The notes beneath the pieces are model-generated. The model did no database searches. It was not told the DNA's origin and saw nothing but the letters and a program-made list of their open reading frames with translations. Below are positions 24,748 to 33,669 of a stretch of DNA of 64,000 nt, piece by piece. A program made the translations under genes and the position numbers. Positions within the stretch are counted from its first letter, which is position 1. Every line of letters starts with the position of its first letter. The DNA is taken from the NCBI RefSeq assembly GCF_040549465.1, contig NZ_JBEPTL010000007.1, positions 1 to 64,000 of the forward strand, written 5' to 3'. The DNA comes from Lacisediminihabitans sp040549465 (GTDB taxonomy: Bacteria; Actinomycetota; Actinomycetes; Actinomycetales; Microbacteriaceae).

Positions 24748-25052
24748 GGACTGGCCCGCGCGCCGCGGCTTCTGTCGGCACCAGTCCGCTGAACAGGATG
24801 GCCCGACTCGCCTGAGCCGAATCATCCTGTCGTACGGGCCGCCGAGACCGCAGGTCCTGTCGACGGGGCAGAGCGGTGCCGCGAAACGCTTGTCAGGGGC
24901 AGTCAAGCTCATAACCATTTCGTTCCAGAAGTAATTGGTTTTAGTTTGGCAGTCCTGCCCGGATGTCAAGCGGTGGATGCGGCACCCCGGTAATGCGCGT
25001 ATTCTCAGGCAGACGTGGAGCCATTCGGGTTCCCATTCCGAGGGAGCTCACC
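24716..25052. other. Intergenic region rich in inverted repeats
   Basis: This 337-base gap has no recognised gene. CGGACTGG (24747-24754) pairs with CCAGTCCG (24781-24788). ACAGGATG (24793-24800) pairs with CATCCTGT (24823-24830). These stems could terminate DUF3054 transcription. The right half, from about 24905, is AT-rich and may hold the promoter of the small gene at 25053. Confidence 0.5.
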
Positions 25053-25163
25053 ATGGCCGACAAGTCACCGAAAAAGTCCACCTCGAAGACCGCGGCATCG
25101 AAGTCCCTCAAGGAGAAGCGCGCCGACAAGAAGTCGAAGGCGGCATCCAAGTCGAACGGCTAG
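25053..25163 (+). CDS. Small lysine-rich protein, 36 residues
   Basis: The ATG at 25053 follows GAGGGAGCTCACC. The product is MADKSPKKSTSKTAASKSLK and then EKRADKKSKAASKSNG, extremely basic with no hydrophobic segment. Similar short SLKEKRADKK(T/S)K proteins are frequently annotated in Actinobacteria without known function. Nucleic-acid or ribosome association is a guess from charge. A longer in-frame start at 24963 lacks a ribosome-binding site. Its stop overlaps the stop of the sigma-factor remnant on the other strand. Confidence 0.75.
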   Translation: MADKSPKKSTSKTAASKSLKEKRADKKSKAASKSNG

Positions 25164-25345
25164 TCGAGGCCGGCGGCCCGTTGGAGCAGTAGCGTCCGCT
25201 CGCGCTCATTGCGCGTGAGCGCCGCTGCGTGCTCGAACTCTGTTCGTGCCTCCGCATGCCGCCCGAGCCTGGCGAGGAAATCGCCGCGAACGCTCGGCAG
25301 CAGGTGGTACTGAGAGAGCGCCCCGTGCGCGACGAGTTCATCGAC
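25160..25345 (-). pseudogene. C-terminal remnant of an ECF sigma factor (SigJ/ECF42 type)
   Basis: The minus strand reads LSQYHLLPSVRGDFLARLGR followed by HAEARTEFEHAAALTRNERE and ending RTLLLQRAAGLD. This is the characteristic tail of the large ECF sigma factors with a TPR-like C-terminal extension (YHLLPAARADLLRRLGR...EA). The sigma2 and sigma4 regions are absent, and an in-frame TGA near 25445 shows there is no usable start. It is the end fragment of a deleted gene. Confidence 0.7.
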
Positions 25346-25453
25346 GATCTCACGTTCACCAGCCAGCGCACTTCGTTGGCGCCGCTGGTTATCGAAAGCG
25401 GTCTCGGCATCGGGAGAGGTTGACGCCGCCGACGAGGTGGGTATTGGTGGTCA

Positions 25454-25948
25454 TCAGACGGCTTTCATGATGTCGGCGGTGAATGACTGCACACGTCCCA
25501 TCAGGCCTTCTGCCCGGCGGGCGACGATCTCGGAGGGTTCGGGCTGCATCGGCATCTTCGGCGGAACGATGCGGATGATAAGCGAGCAGGCCAGGTCTGC
25601 ACAGATGTACATCCCCACGGTGTTGCCGTCGCGGCCGGCCTGGCCCGCTTTCGCCGCAGCGAACAGGGCCACCTGGTCAGAGGGCTGCGGGGTGTGGCAG
25701 AGCGAGCACATCGCCGAGATCCCTGGACGCATACTGGCGCCCGAAGCTCGCAGCATTACACCGACAGGCTGGTCGTCCACCCAGTGAACAAGATAGCCGC
25801 GCAATGGCGCGCGTGGGTCGCGCCAGCCGAGGTATTCGCGCTCGTCCCAGAGCACTTCGTGCAGGCCAGGAAGCGGCATCCGCTCGATCTCGCCGCGGGT
25901 GGCGTTGACGATGCTGGACCGGATGTCGGTTTCGCTGAGCGGTTTCAC
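25454..25948 (-). CDS. FBP domain protein (EF-G-binding zinc finger type)
   Basis: A 164-residue protein matching the FBP family related to the C-terminal treble-clef zinc finger of fusidic-acid resistance proteins (FusB). It has AMCSLCHT with the first Cys pair, YICADLACS with the second, and the central WRDPRAPLRGYLVHW segment. The GTG at 25948 is preferred because GAGGAGA precedes it; an upstream ATG adds 23 unlikely residues. Actinobacterial members may bind elongation factor G, but a role in resistance is not shown here. Confidence 0.85.
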   Translation of the reverse strand: MKPLSETDIRSSIVNATRGEIERMPLPGLHEVLWDEREYLGWRDPRAPLRGYLVHWVDDQPVGVMLRASGASMRPGISAMCSLCHTPQPSDQVALFAAAKAGQAGRDGNTVGMYICADLACSLIIRIVPPKMPMQPEPSEIVARRAEGLMGRVQSFTADIMKAV

Positions 25949-26000
25949 ATTCTCCTCGCACGGGTTGGAATGCTTAAAAGCGTAGCCCGCGTTCTGCTGA

Positions 26001-27250
26001 GAGGATCGGGTCTTCACCCTCGGTACCCGCCTCCGGTCGACCGGAGCTTGTGGCTGGGCCCGCGCTCTGGATGCTGACGTCGCTCAACGATCCGGGTACC
26101 GCACGCCGGAAGCCTTGATCCAGAATGTCACCCGCTGGACCCGCCGTGACGCATCTGCCCTGGTGAGGGCGAGTGAGGTGGTGGGCGAGTCGCAGGCTAC
26201 CGGCGATGCCAAAGCTTCCTGGCTTGGTGAGGTGGGTGATGCGGTCCTCCGCGGCGACATCGAACTTGCGGCCGTCGACGCCATTCGCAACGGCCTCGGG
26301 CTGCCGGGTGACGAGATCAGCGCGGCCGCTTTGCGTGACGCTGCGCACGTCCTGGTCGCGCGGGCAGAAATCCTCGACGCAGACAAACTTTTTGCAGAAG
26401 CCCGCGTGTTACGGGGTGAGTTGGATGCCGCGGGCATCGCTGATCGAGAGGCGGAACGTCGTGGTCGCCGTACCTGCGATTGACGCGTCTCGCCGACGGG
26501 ATGGTCACGCTGAGCGGGCTGCTCGATCCGGAGTCTGCGGCGTTGGTGACCGATGCTTTCGACATCGTCACCTCGCCACGTCGAGGAGGTCCGCGATTCG
26601 TCGATAGTGCCGAAAGGGCACATGCGGATGAGTTGCTCGCCGACGAACGTTCCACAGAGCAGATCATGCTCGATGCCCTCGTGGGGATGGTGAAGATCGC
26701 CGGGATCGTCGACGACGGTGTGCTCTTCGGGGGAAAGCGACCCGCCGTTCGCGTCCTGGTCAGCGAACGATCACTTGCGCGATGGATGGGTCACGGACGG
26801 ATCGAAGGGCAGCCGGACCCGGTTTCGATCGAGACGATCGAGCGGTATAGCTGCGATACGGGAATCCTGCCCATCGCTTTCGACGACGATGGCGCCTGCC
26901 TCAACGTCGGACGAGAGCATCGACTCTTCACCGCCAAGCAGCGAGTGGCTCTCGCCGCCAGGGATGGTGGATGTATGTGGCCGGACTGCCAGCGACCACC
27001 CTCGTGGACGGAAGCGCACCATATCGATCACTGGCATCGAGATCAGGGCGAAACGAATGTCGCCGACGGTGTGCTGCTGTGCCGGCATCATCACATGTTG
27101 TTGCACGACAACTGGCGGGAGATCGAGCGGCAGGGAGCCGGGTACGTGCTTATTCCTCCGCCGAGTGTGGATGTGTCACGCACCCCTGTGCGGCTGGCAT
27201 CCAAGAGCCGTTCCCTCGGTGACCTGCTCGCCGAACAGCGGGCTGGATAG
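26001..27250 (+). pseudogene. DUF222/HNH endonuclease gene, 5'-truncated and frameshifted
   Basis: The first frame carries the DUF222 part (GYRTPEALIQNVTRWTRRDA, LGLPGDEISAAALRDAAHVL) and ends at 26483. The second frame, shifted by one base, continues exactly where the family would (YLRLTRLADGMVTLSGLLDP, SPRRGGPRFVD) to the HNH motif (MWPDCQRPPSWTEAHHIDHW, LLCRHHHMLLHD). Intact relatives run 450-500 residues as one frame. The N-terminus has no start; the frame opens after TGA at 25998-26000 inside homologous sequence. These are common repeated genes in Actinobacteria and often decay. Confidence 0.8.
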
Positions 27251-27252
27251 AT

Positions 27253-28809
27253 ATGCACATCGCAGCTGTGCATATCGAAGTGAGGCACATGCAGTTGAAT
27301 TGCGGGGTGACTTCCGACCTCATCACGCTGCTGCGCACCGACCTGCTCTTCGCCGATTTCAGCGTGGAAGGTCTCACGACGCTCTGGGGCGACGAGGCGG
27401 ATGCCGCCCTCCATCGCGCGCAGCGCGTGCCGGCGATTCGAGCTCTTGCCGACCAGCGCTCGCCCTCGGCAACGCTCGCGACTCTCTTCGTGCTGGGGAT
27501 GCCCGTCTCGCGGGAGGTGTTCGAATCGGCCCTCCCCGTGATCGGCTTGGACGGTGCCGTCTCACTCGGACTGGTCGAGCAGACGGACGACCTCGTAAGG
27601 CCGCTGCTCGACCTGCGACCCTACAGCTTCGTCGACGCCCACGGTGTTGTGAGCTGGTGGATCGCCAGCGATCTCGGGGAACTGTCCACTGGCGGGGCGT
27701 TGCGCGAAGACCACGTACTGGGGGTCGGCGGGGCCTCGATGACGCTGAGCGGGCTCATGATCGGCACGCCCGCCGACAGCGCGCTCGATCTCGGCACCGG
27801 ATGCGGCATCCAGGCGATGCACGCAGCGAGGCATGCGAAGCGCGTGGTCGCCACCGATATCTCACAGCGCGCGCTCGACCTGGCGTCCCTCAACGCGCAA
27901 CTCAACGGAATCGACAACATCGAGTTCCGCCTCGGCAGTCTCTTCGACCCGGTGGCGGGGGAGCGCTTCGGCCACATCGTCTCGAACCCGCCCTTCGTGA
28001 TCACCCCGCGCACCGATGGGGTACCGGCCTACGAGTATCGTGACGGCGGCCTGGTCGGCGATGCCCTGGTGGCCTCGGTGATCGCCGGTTGCGCGGAGCA
28101 CCTCGAACCGGGCGGCGTGGCCCAACTGCTCGGCAACTGGGAGTACGGGATCGACCGCGACGGACTCGAGCGTGACGGGCTGGATCGGGTCGGTGGCTGG
28201 ATCGACGCGAGCGGCCTCGACGCCTGGGTCGTCGAGCGCGAGGTGCAGGATGCCGCCCTCTATTCCGAAACCTGGATCCGTGACGGCGGCACAAGGCCCG
28301 GCGCCGAGTTCGATCGGTTGTACGGAGCATGGCTCGACGACTTCGCCGCCCGCGAGGTCACGAGTGTGGGCTTCGGATACCTCACCCTGCGTTCGCCGCG
28401 GTCAAGCTCGACCCTGCGCAGGCTGGAGCGGCTCGACGGTCCGGTCGGCTCAGGTCTCGGCCCGCACGTGGTGGCGACGCTCGATGCTCACGATCGCCAG
28501 TTCTCCCTGGACGACGACTTACTCTCCCGCCTGGTGCTCGCGGTCGCCGGCGACGTCACGGAGGAGCGACACTACTGGCCAGGCAACGAAGACCCCACGG
28601 TGATGACCCTCCGGCAGGGCGGCGGCTTCGGTCGCTCGATGGCCCTCGACACGGGCCTTGCCGCATTGGTCGGCGCCTGCGACGGCGAGCTCAGCGTGCG
28701 CGCCATCATCGCCGCGATCGCGCAACTGCTGGAGGCCGACGAGAGTGCGTTGAGCGCCGAACTTCTGCCCAGCATCCGTGAACTCATCGAGACCGGTTTT
28801 CTCGCTTGA
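27253..28809 (+). CDS. Class I SAM-dependent methyltransferase (PrmC-like core)
   Basis: A 518-residue protein. The central fold has the SAM loop ALDLGTGCGIQAMHAA, the acid in VVATDISQRAL and an NPPF motif (HIVSNPPFVITPR). That motif is found in enzymes methylating Gln, Asn or nucleobase amines. A long N-terminal helical region (SVEGLTTLWGDEADAALHR) and a C-terminal extension are typical of the actinobacterial DUF7059-type group. The start may be ATG 27253 or the later ATG at 27289 (MQLNCGVTSD). The target is probably a protein or RNA residue, but it is not defined. Confidence 0.85.
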   Translation: MHIAAVHIEVRHMQLNCGVTSDLITLLRTDLLFADFSVEGLTTLWGDEADAALHRAQRVPAIRALADQRSPSATLATLFVLGMPVSREVFESALPVIGLDGAVSLGLVEQTDDLVRPLLDLRPYSFVDAHGVVSWWIASDLGELSTGGALREDHVLGVGGASMTLSGLMIGTPADSALDLGTGCGIQAMHAARHAKRVVATDISQRALDLASLNAQLNGIDNIEFRLGSLFDPVAGERFGHIVSNPPFVITPRTDGVPAYEYRDGGLVGDALVASVIAGCAEHLEPGGVAQLLGNWEYGIDRDGLERDGLDRVGGWIDASGLDAWVVEREVQDAALYSETWIRDGGTRPGAEFDRLYGAWLDDFAAREVTSVGFGYLTLRSPRSSSTLRRLERLDGPVGSGLGPHVVATLDAHDRQFSLDDDLLSRLVLAVAGDVTEERHYWPGNEDPTVMTLRQGGGFGRSMALDTGLAALVGACDGELSVRAIIAAIAQLLEADESALSAELLPSIRELIETGFLA

Positions 28810-28876
28810 CCTCGGCCGGCTATGCATCAGGCGCGTCTCGCCGCAGAACGCGGGTGAAACGCGCTTGCACTTTACG

Positions 28877-28900
28877 GCTAATGCCATTAGCTTTAAAGCT
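28877..28900 (+). promoter_or_regulatory. Adjacent palindromes upstream of hydrolase-TetR pair
   Basis: GCTAATG and CATTAGC form a 15-base palindrome around one base (28877-28891). It overlaps a perfect 12-base palindrome, AGCTTTAAAGCT (28889-28900), which ends directly at the ATG of the hydrolase. Placement suggests operators for the TetR regulator encoded second in the pair. Confidence 0.5.
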
Positions 28901-29761
28901 ATGAATACTTCCACAACGCAGGATTTTCGCTACCTCGACCGCCCACAAGGCCGCGTCGCCTACAGCCTCGACGGGGCTGGCCCGCTGATCGTCGCAATCC
29001 CCGGCATGGGAGACCTGCGCTCCAGCTATCGTGAACTGGTCGCGCCGCTCATCGACGCCGGTTACCGAGTGGCTGTCATGGACCTGCGCGGTCACGGTGA
29101 CAGCGACACTACGTTTAGCGCTCACGGAGATATCGCCACCGGCCAGGACCTGATTGCACTGGTTGAAAAGCTGGATGGCCCGGCCGTCGTACTCGGCAAC
29201 TCGATGGGCGCCGCCGCAGCGGCCTGGGCTGCGGCGGAACGTCCCGACCTGTTCGCCGGCCTCGTGCTCTACGGGCCGCTCTTGCGCGAGGGCAGCTCGT
29301 CGCGGTTAGTGATGACGACGAATCGACTGCTCTATCGCATCGTTCTCGCCCGCCCGTGGGGAGCCAGGTTCTGGGCGGGCTACTACCGTTCGATCAACAA
29401 GGGAACGCGCGCTCCGTGGCTCGATGAGCACATCGCAGAGATCACGGCCACACTGCGTAAACCCGGTCGGCTCCGCTCGTTCCGCGATCTCGCCCTCCAA
29501 CTCGACCACTCGGTGGTCGAACCTCGGCTGATCGATGTGAAAGCACCCATCCGCGCCTTCGTCGGTGAGCTCGACCCCGACTACTCTGACCCGCGAGCGG
29601 AGAGCGAATGGATGGCGAACCTTGGAGCACAGGTCGACCTCGTGTCGGATTCCGGCCACTACCCGCACGCCCAGCGTCCTGACATCACCGTGCCGGCGAC
29701 GCTCGAGTTCCTCGCGGCGCTCCGCGACGAGAGCGTGGTCGGGTGGGCGACGCGTGCCTAG
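28901..29761 (+). CDS. Alpha/beta hydrolase
   Basis: A 286-residue soluble hydrolase. The oxyanion segment is AIPGMGDLRSSYREL, the nucleophile elbow VVLGNSMGAAAA (G-N-S-M-G), the acid FVGELDPDYSD and the His SDSGHYPHAQRP. All fit the abhydrolase_1 esterase or lactonase layout. The ATG at 28901 directly follows a palindrome and lacks a clear ribosome-binding site, so translation may be leaderless or nearly so. Its end overlaps the GTG of a TetR regulator, making a co-expressed enzyme-regulator pair. Confidence 0.9.
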   Translation: MNTSTTQDFRYLDRPQGRVAYSLDGAGPLIVAIPGMGDLRSSYRELVAPLIDAGYRVAVMDLRGHGDSDTTFSAHGDIATGQDLIALVEKLDGPAVVLGNSMGAAAAAWAAAERPDLFAGLVLYGPLLREGSSSRLVMTTNRLLYRIVLARPWGARFWAGYYRSINKGTRAPWLDEHIAEITATLRKPGRLRSFRDLALQLDHSVVEPRLIDVKAPIRAFVGELDPDYSDPRAESEWMANLGAQVDLVSDSGHYPHAQRPDITVPATLEFLAALRDESVVGWATRA

Positions 29762-30359
29762 GGTCGGGCTCAATCGCGGCGCGGTGGTCGCAGCATCCAT
29801 CGACCTGGTCGACGAGGGAGGCTACACCGGATTCGCCGACCTGACGTTGGCAGCTCTGGCGGCGCGCGCCGGGATCGCGGTTCCGAGCCTCTACAAGCAC
29901 GTGACATCCCTCGCCGACCTTCGGCGCGAGATCGCCATCGTCTCGGTGAACAGGCTCACCGAAGTGATCTCGGCGGCATCCACGGGTCTGGCCGGTCGCG
30001 ACGCACTGCGGGCCATGGCGCACGCGATTCGTATCTTCGCCCAGCAGAACCCAGGTCTTTACGCCGCGACCCAGGTCGCGGCCCGCCGCGACGAACCGCT
30101 CGACCAACCGCTGTCCGTCGCCGCCACACGGACGCTCGACGTGATGGCAGCGGTGCTGCGCGGTTTCGCTCTGCCGCCCGAGCTGACGATCGACGCGATC
30201 CGCGTCATCCGGTCCGCGCTGCACGGGTTCATCCTGCTGGAACTCGGTGGAGGGTTCGGCCTGCCCGACGACCTCGACCGGAGCTTCGACCTACTCGTCG
30301 AGCTGGTGACCGCCGGGGTGGAGAAGATCAGTGCGGAGTCGCTGGCCACGATCACCTAG
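29754..30359 (+). CDS. TetR-family regulator
   Basis: A 201-residue regulator. The N-terminal helix-turn-helix reads LTLAALAARAGIAVPSLYKHVTSLADLRREI. The C-terminal part (DVMAAVLRGFALPPELTIDAIRVIRSALHGFILLELGGGF) matches the WHG-type TetR ligand domain. The GTG start at 29754 lies inside the last codons of the hydrolase gene, so the two are coupled. It is convergent with a second TetR gene ten bases downstream. Confidence 0.88.
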   Translation: MPRVGLNRGAVVAASIDLVDEGGYTGFADLTLAALAARAGIAVPSLYKHVTSLADLRREIAIVSVNRLTEVISAASTGLAGRDALRAMAHAIRIFAQQNPGLYAATQVAARRDEPLDQPLSVAATRTLDVMAAVLRGFALPPELTIDAIRVIRSALHGFILLELGGGFGLPDDLDRSFDLLVELVTAGVEKISAESLATIT

Positions 30360-30369
30360 CCGAATTCAT

Positions 30370-30999
30370 TTAGAGGCCGCGCGCCACCATGTCGACGAGT
30401 CGTTCGCTGGCGTTCGCCACCATCTCGCTGGGGAGCCTGCGCAGCGGCCCGTCGATCACGAGCATTCCGAGCCCGTGAACGGATGACCACGCCAGCAGCT
30501 CCGCGTCGGCCCGTCGTTCCTGCGGGAGGGCTCCCACCTCGACCAAACGGTCAAGCACATCACCCAGCACGCCGTAGGGGCTGCGGCCCTGTGCTCCCGC
30601 CTTGTCCTCCGACCGGGCGTTGCTGAGGTCGTCGGGAACCGAGAAAGCCGCGCGAAAGAGGCCGGGCTGCTCGCGGGCGAAGGCGAGGTAGCCGAGTCCC
30701 ACGGCACGCAGTTCCTCGCGGGCGTCGACCTTCGGGTCGCCGGATTCGGGCACCGCGGCGATCGCTTTCTCCATGCTGTCCGCAGCCATCCCCTGGGCGG
30801 CAGCTGACACAGCGAGGAGCATGGCCCTGCGATCGGCGAAGTGGCGATAGGCGGCGTTGGGGGAGACTCCGGCGCGCCTGGTTGCTTCGCGGAGCACCAC
30901 GGCATCCGGTCCGCCCTCGCGTGCCATCTCCAGCGCGGCAGAAAGAAGGGTCTGGTGGAGGTCACCGTGCCGGTAACTTTCACGGCTGAGCGCGCTCAT
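30370..30999 (-). CDS. TetR-family regulator
   Basis: A 209-residue regulator with helix-turn-helix VVLREATRRAGVSPNAAYRHFADRRAMLLAV and a TetR C-terminal WHG-like domain (YLAFAREQPGLFRAAFSVP). The ATG at 30999 gives MSALSRESYRHGDLHQTLL, the usual start; the longer frame is not needed. It is divergent from the small VOC gene at 31087, its likely target. Confidence 0.9.
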   Translation of the reverse strand: MSALSRESYRHGDLHQTLLSAALEMAREGGPDAVVLREATRRAGVSPNAAYRHFADRRAMLLAVSAAAQGMAADSMEKAIAAVPESGDPKVDAREELRAVGLGYLAFAREQPGLFRAAFSVPDDLSNARSEDKAGAQGRSPYGVLGDVLDRLVEVGALPQERRADAELLAWSSVHGLGMLVIDGPLRRLPSEMVANASERLVDMVARGL

Positions 31000-31034
31000 C
31001 ACACAACACTCCTCTGGACGACGGGGTGAATCCG

Positions 31035-31070
31035 TGTCATTGTGGACAGTGTATACATTTATTTTCACAA
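31035..31070. promoter_or_regulatory. Operator-like repeats between TetR and VOC genes
   Basis: TGTC (31035-31038) and GACA (31045-31048) form a short inverted repeat. TGTATACA is a perfect palindrome at 31050-31057. TTGTG (31040-31044) faces CACAA (31066-31070). They cluster within 36 bases in the 87-base divergent gap and suggest a TetR operator over the VOC promoter. Confidence 0.45.
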
Positions 31071-31086
31071 TCCGAGGAGGACAACG

Positions 31087-31461
31087 ATGTTTACAGCCGA
31101 CCATGCATTCAGCGGTTTTTCGATCAACGACTTAGAAGCCGCAAAAAAATTCTACGGTGAGACGCTGGGCCTGACGGTCTCGGAGAACAGTATGGGCTTC
31201 CTCGAACTGCGCCTCGGTAGCGGTGCGACGGTGCTCGCCTACGTCAAGGATAGCCACGAGCCAGCGAGCTTCACGATCATGAATTTTCCGGTAGATGACG
31301 TCGAAGCCGCCGTCGACGATCTCAACTCGCGCGGGGTCGTCACCAGGATTTACGACGATATGCCCGGTGACGAAAAGGGGATCATGCGCGGCAACGGACC
31401 GGACATCGCCTGGTTCAAGGACCCGGCGGGCAACGTGCTCTCGGTGCTCAAGGGCGACTAG
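31087..31461 (+). CDS. VOC/glyoxalase-like protein
   Basis: A 124-residue single-module vicinal-oxygen-chelate protein (FSINDLEAAKKFYGETLGL, ending DIAWFKDPAGNVLSVL). In place of the usual metal Glu near the end there is SVL, and the first-strand ligand is S or F, so classic glyoxalase metal sites are not complete. It may be a binding or resistance protein. GAGGAGG precedes the ATG. Regulation by the divergent TetR is likely. Confidence 0.87.
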   Translation: MFTADHAFSGFSINDLEAAKKFYGETLGLTVSENSMGFLELRLGSGATVLAYVKDSHEPASFTIMNFPVDDVEAAVDDLNSRGVVTRIYDDMPGDEKGIMRGNGPDIAWFKDPAGNVLSVLKGD

Positions 31462-31593
31462 TTGCCGCTCCTCATCTTTTCTCTCGTAGCGCAACCCCTC
31501 GGGGGTAATTTTCGAGATTTTCCCACACAGGCATAGGTTGAATTCCGGGTTGCCACCGCACCAGAACAGCTGCGCTCGCGGAGGGAGAATGCA

Positions 31594-32542
31594 ATGGCGT
31601 TCGATTCGGTAGGTAATTCGATCAAGCGTGTGAAGAGCCTCGTTCCCGCCAGGCTCGATCGTCTTCCCTGGACCAAGTTCCACTGGTCCATCGTGGTCGG
31701 TCTCGGCGTGGCCTGGATTCTCGACGGTCTCGAGATCCAGATCGTGGCATCCGCGGGTTATGCCAAAGACCTGCATATGAGCTCCGTGGAGGTCGGTGCC
31801 GCCGGATCCGTCCCGGCGGCGAGTACGCGGCGATCAACTCAATCACGGTGACGGCGTCCAACGGGGTCGGTTTCCTAGCCATGATGAGGGTTCTGTTCAT
31901 CAAGTACCCCAAGCGCACGCTCACCGGTGCCGTGTGATGATCACCCAATCGTTCCTGTACAACGCGATCTTCTTCACCTACGCACTGGTACTGCAGGACC
32001 TTTATCACATACCGACAGGATCCACCGCTCTGTACTTCTTTCCCTTTGCCATCGGCGACCTGGCCGGCCCGCTGATTCTCGGCCACCTGTTCGATGTCTG
32101 GGGCAGGCGGAAGATGATCTTCAGCACCTATGTGATCGCCGCGGCTGTGCTCGGGGTCTCTGCGGTGTTGTTCAGCGTCGGCGCCCTCAATGCGACGACG
32201 CAGACCATTTTCTGGTGCGTGTCGTTCTTCTTCGCCAGCGCCGGGGCCTCATCCGCCTACCTGACGGGGAGCAAGCCCTTCCCGCTCGAATTGCGCAGTC
32301 GCGCGATCTCGTACTTCTTCTCGCTTGGCCAGCTGTTCGGGGCGCTCGGCCCCGTCGTCTACGGCGCGCTGATCGGCAAGGGTGAGGACCGCGGTCCGCT
32401 CACCGGCGGCTACTTCCTCGGTGCGGGCATCATGATCCTCGGCGGGGTGGTTGCGCTCATCTTCGGCACGAATGCCGAACGGCAGTCGCTGGAGGACGTC
32501 GCTGAGCCGCTGTCGGTAGGCGCGTCGGATACTGGCAGATAG
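31594..32542 (+). pseudogene. MFS transporter with internal deletion and frameshift
   Basis: Three pieces lie in three frames. The N-terminus is MAFDSVGNSIKRV to LHMSSVEVGAAGS. A middle piece is GGEYAAINSITVTASNG to KRTLTGAV, stopped by TGA at 31935. The C-terminal part starts at ATG 31937 (MITQSFLYNAIFFTYALV to SDTGR). An intact MFS sugar-type permease would be about 450-480 residues; the region from helix 2 to helix 6 is gone. The last frame alone (201 residues, six helices) could be translated but is unlikely to transport. Confidence 0.85.
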
Positions 32543-32592
32543 GGAATTCGCGGATGGCAGCGCGGCTTTAACCTGTCGTCTAAGGAGGCCAC

Positions 32593-33426
32593 ATGGCTGG
32601 CAAGGTTTGGTTCATTACTGGTACATCGCGCGGTTTTGGTCGTGAGTGGGCGATCGCGGCCCTGGACCGCGGCGACAGGGTGGCGGCGACCGCGCGTAAC
32701 ACCGACAGCCTGTCGGAACTGGTCGAGAAGTACGGCGATGCGGTTCTGCCTCTATCGCTGGATGTCACCGACAAGGCCGCGGCGACGGCAGCCGTGGCCC
32801 AGGCCAATGAACACTTCGGTCGTCTCGACATCGTGATCAACAACGCAGGATACGGTCACTTCGGATTCGTCGAGGAGGTCACCGAAAAAGAGGCGCGGGC
32901 CCAGATGGAGACCAATCTCTTCGGCGCACTCTGGATCAGCCAGGCGGCCCTCCCGATTATGCGTGAGCAGGGGAGTGGCCACATCATCCAGGTGTCGTCA
33001 ATCGGCGGCATCAGCGCCTTTCCTCTCGTCGGCCTGTATCACGCATCCAAGTGGGCGCTCGAGGGCTTCACGCAGTCTCTGGCCCAGGAGGTCGCCGACT
33101 TTGGTATCAATGTCACGCTGGTCGAACCCGGTGGTTTCTCCACCGACTGGAGCGGTTCATCATCCGTGCATTCGGAAGAGAACCCCGCTTACGCCGACTT
33201 CCGTAAGAAGGTGCAGGCGGCGCGCCAGCAGCGCCTCGGAACGCCTGGCGACCCGGTGGCCACGAGGAGCGCCATCCTCAAGGTCGTAGACGCTGATCGC
33301 CCGCCTCTGAGGATCTTCTTCGGCGACGGCCCGCTCGGCATCGCCACTGCGGACTACGCGAGCCGTATCGCGCTCTGGGAAGAGTGGAATGACGTGTCGA
33401 TCGAGGCCCAGGGAGCTGCGGACTAG
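32593..33426 (+). CDS. SDR-family oxidoreductase
   Basis: A 277-residue short-chain dehydrogenase with TGTSRGFGRE, INNAGYGHFG, the Ser in VSSIGGISAFP and YHASK. The sequence belongs to the group of NADPH-type SDRs with the GYGHFG and LVEPGGFSTDW blocks. An ideal AAGGAGG site precedes the ATG. It lies alone after the MFS pseudogene. Confidence 0.93.
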   Translation: MAGKVWFITGTSRGFGREWAIAALDRGDRVAATARNTDSLSELVEKYGDAVLPLSLDVTDKAAATAAVAQANEHFGRLDIVINNAGYGHFGFVEEVTEKEARAQMETNLFGALWISQAALPIMREQGSGHIIQVSSIGGISAFPLVGLYHASKWALEGFTQSLAQEVADFGINVTLVEPGGFSTDWSGSSSVHSEENPAYADFRKKVQAARQQRLGTPGDPVATRSAILKVVDADRPPLRIFFGDGPLGIATADYASRIALWEEWNDVSIEAQGAAD

Positions 33427-33485
33427 TCTCCACAGTCCGATGGTTCCGTAGAATGGAGGTACCGCATCCGAATCCTGGAGGAACA

Positions 33486-33659
33486 GTGAAGATCGTCGCA
33501 TTTGTCATCTCGATGGCGCTGTTCCTCGGCGGCTTCCTGCTGATGGGATATGCCTTCGAGCCGGGCAGCGGCGAGGGTGTGATGTTCTTCGGCGGCCTCG
33601 TGGCGATCGCGCTGTCGATCGCCATCCCGTTCCACGTTCTGAAGCGCCTCGGCGGCTGA
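33486..33659 (+). CDS. Small membrane protein, 57 residues
   Basis: The GTG at 33486 follows GGAGGAACA. The product has two hydrophobic helices (IVAFVISMALFLGGFLLMGYAF and GVMFFGGLVAIALSIAIPF) joined by an acidic loop. I do not recognise a named family. It is followed after ten bases by the gene at 33670. Confidence 0.75.
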   Translation: MKIVAFVISMALFLGGFLLMGYAFEPGSGEGVMFFGGLVAIALSIAIPFHVLKRLGG

Positions 33660-33669
33660 TCGTCAGCCG

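Noticed and set aside
26115..27250. Two separate functional genes (a DUF222 protein and an HNH nuclease)
   Set aside because: Sequence similarity continues across the break in the order of a single family, so it is one frameshifted gene.
29565..30359. A longer TetR protein starting within the hydrolase gene
   Set aside because: The extra residues are an antisense-free but low-complexity shadow of the hydrolase codons; the regulator's normal start is the GTG at 29754.
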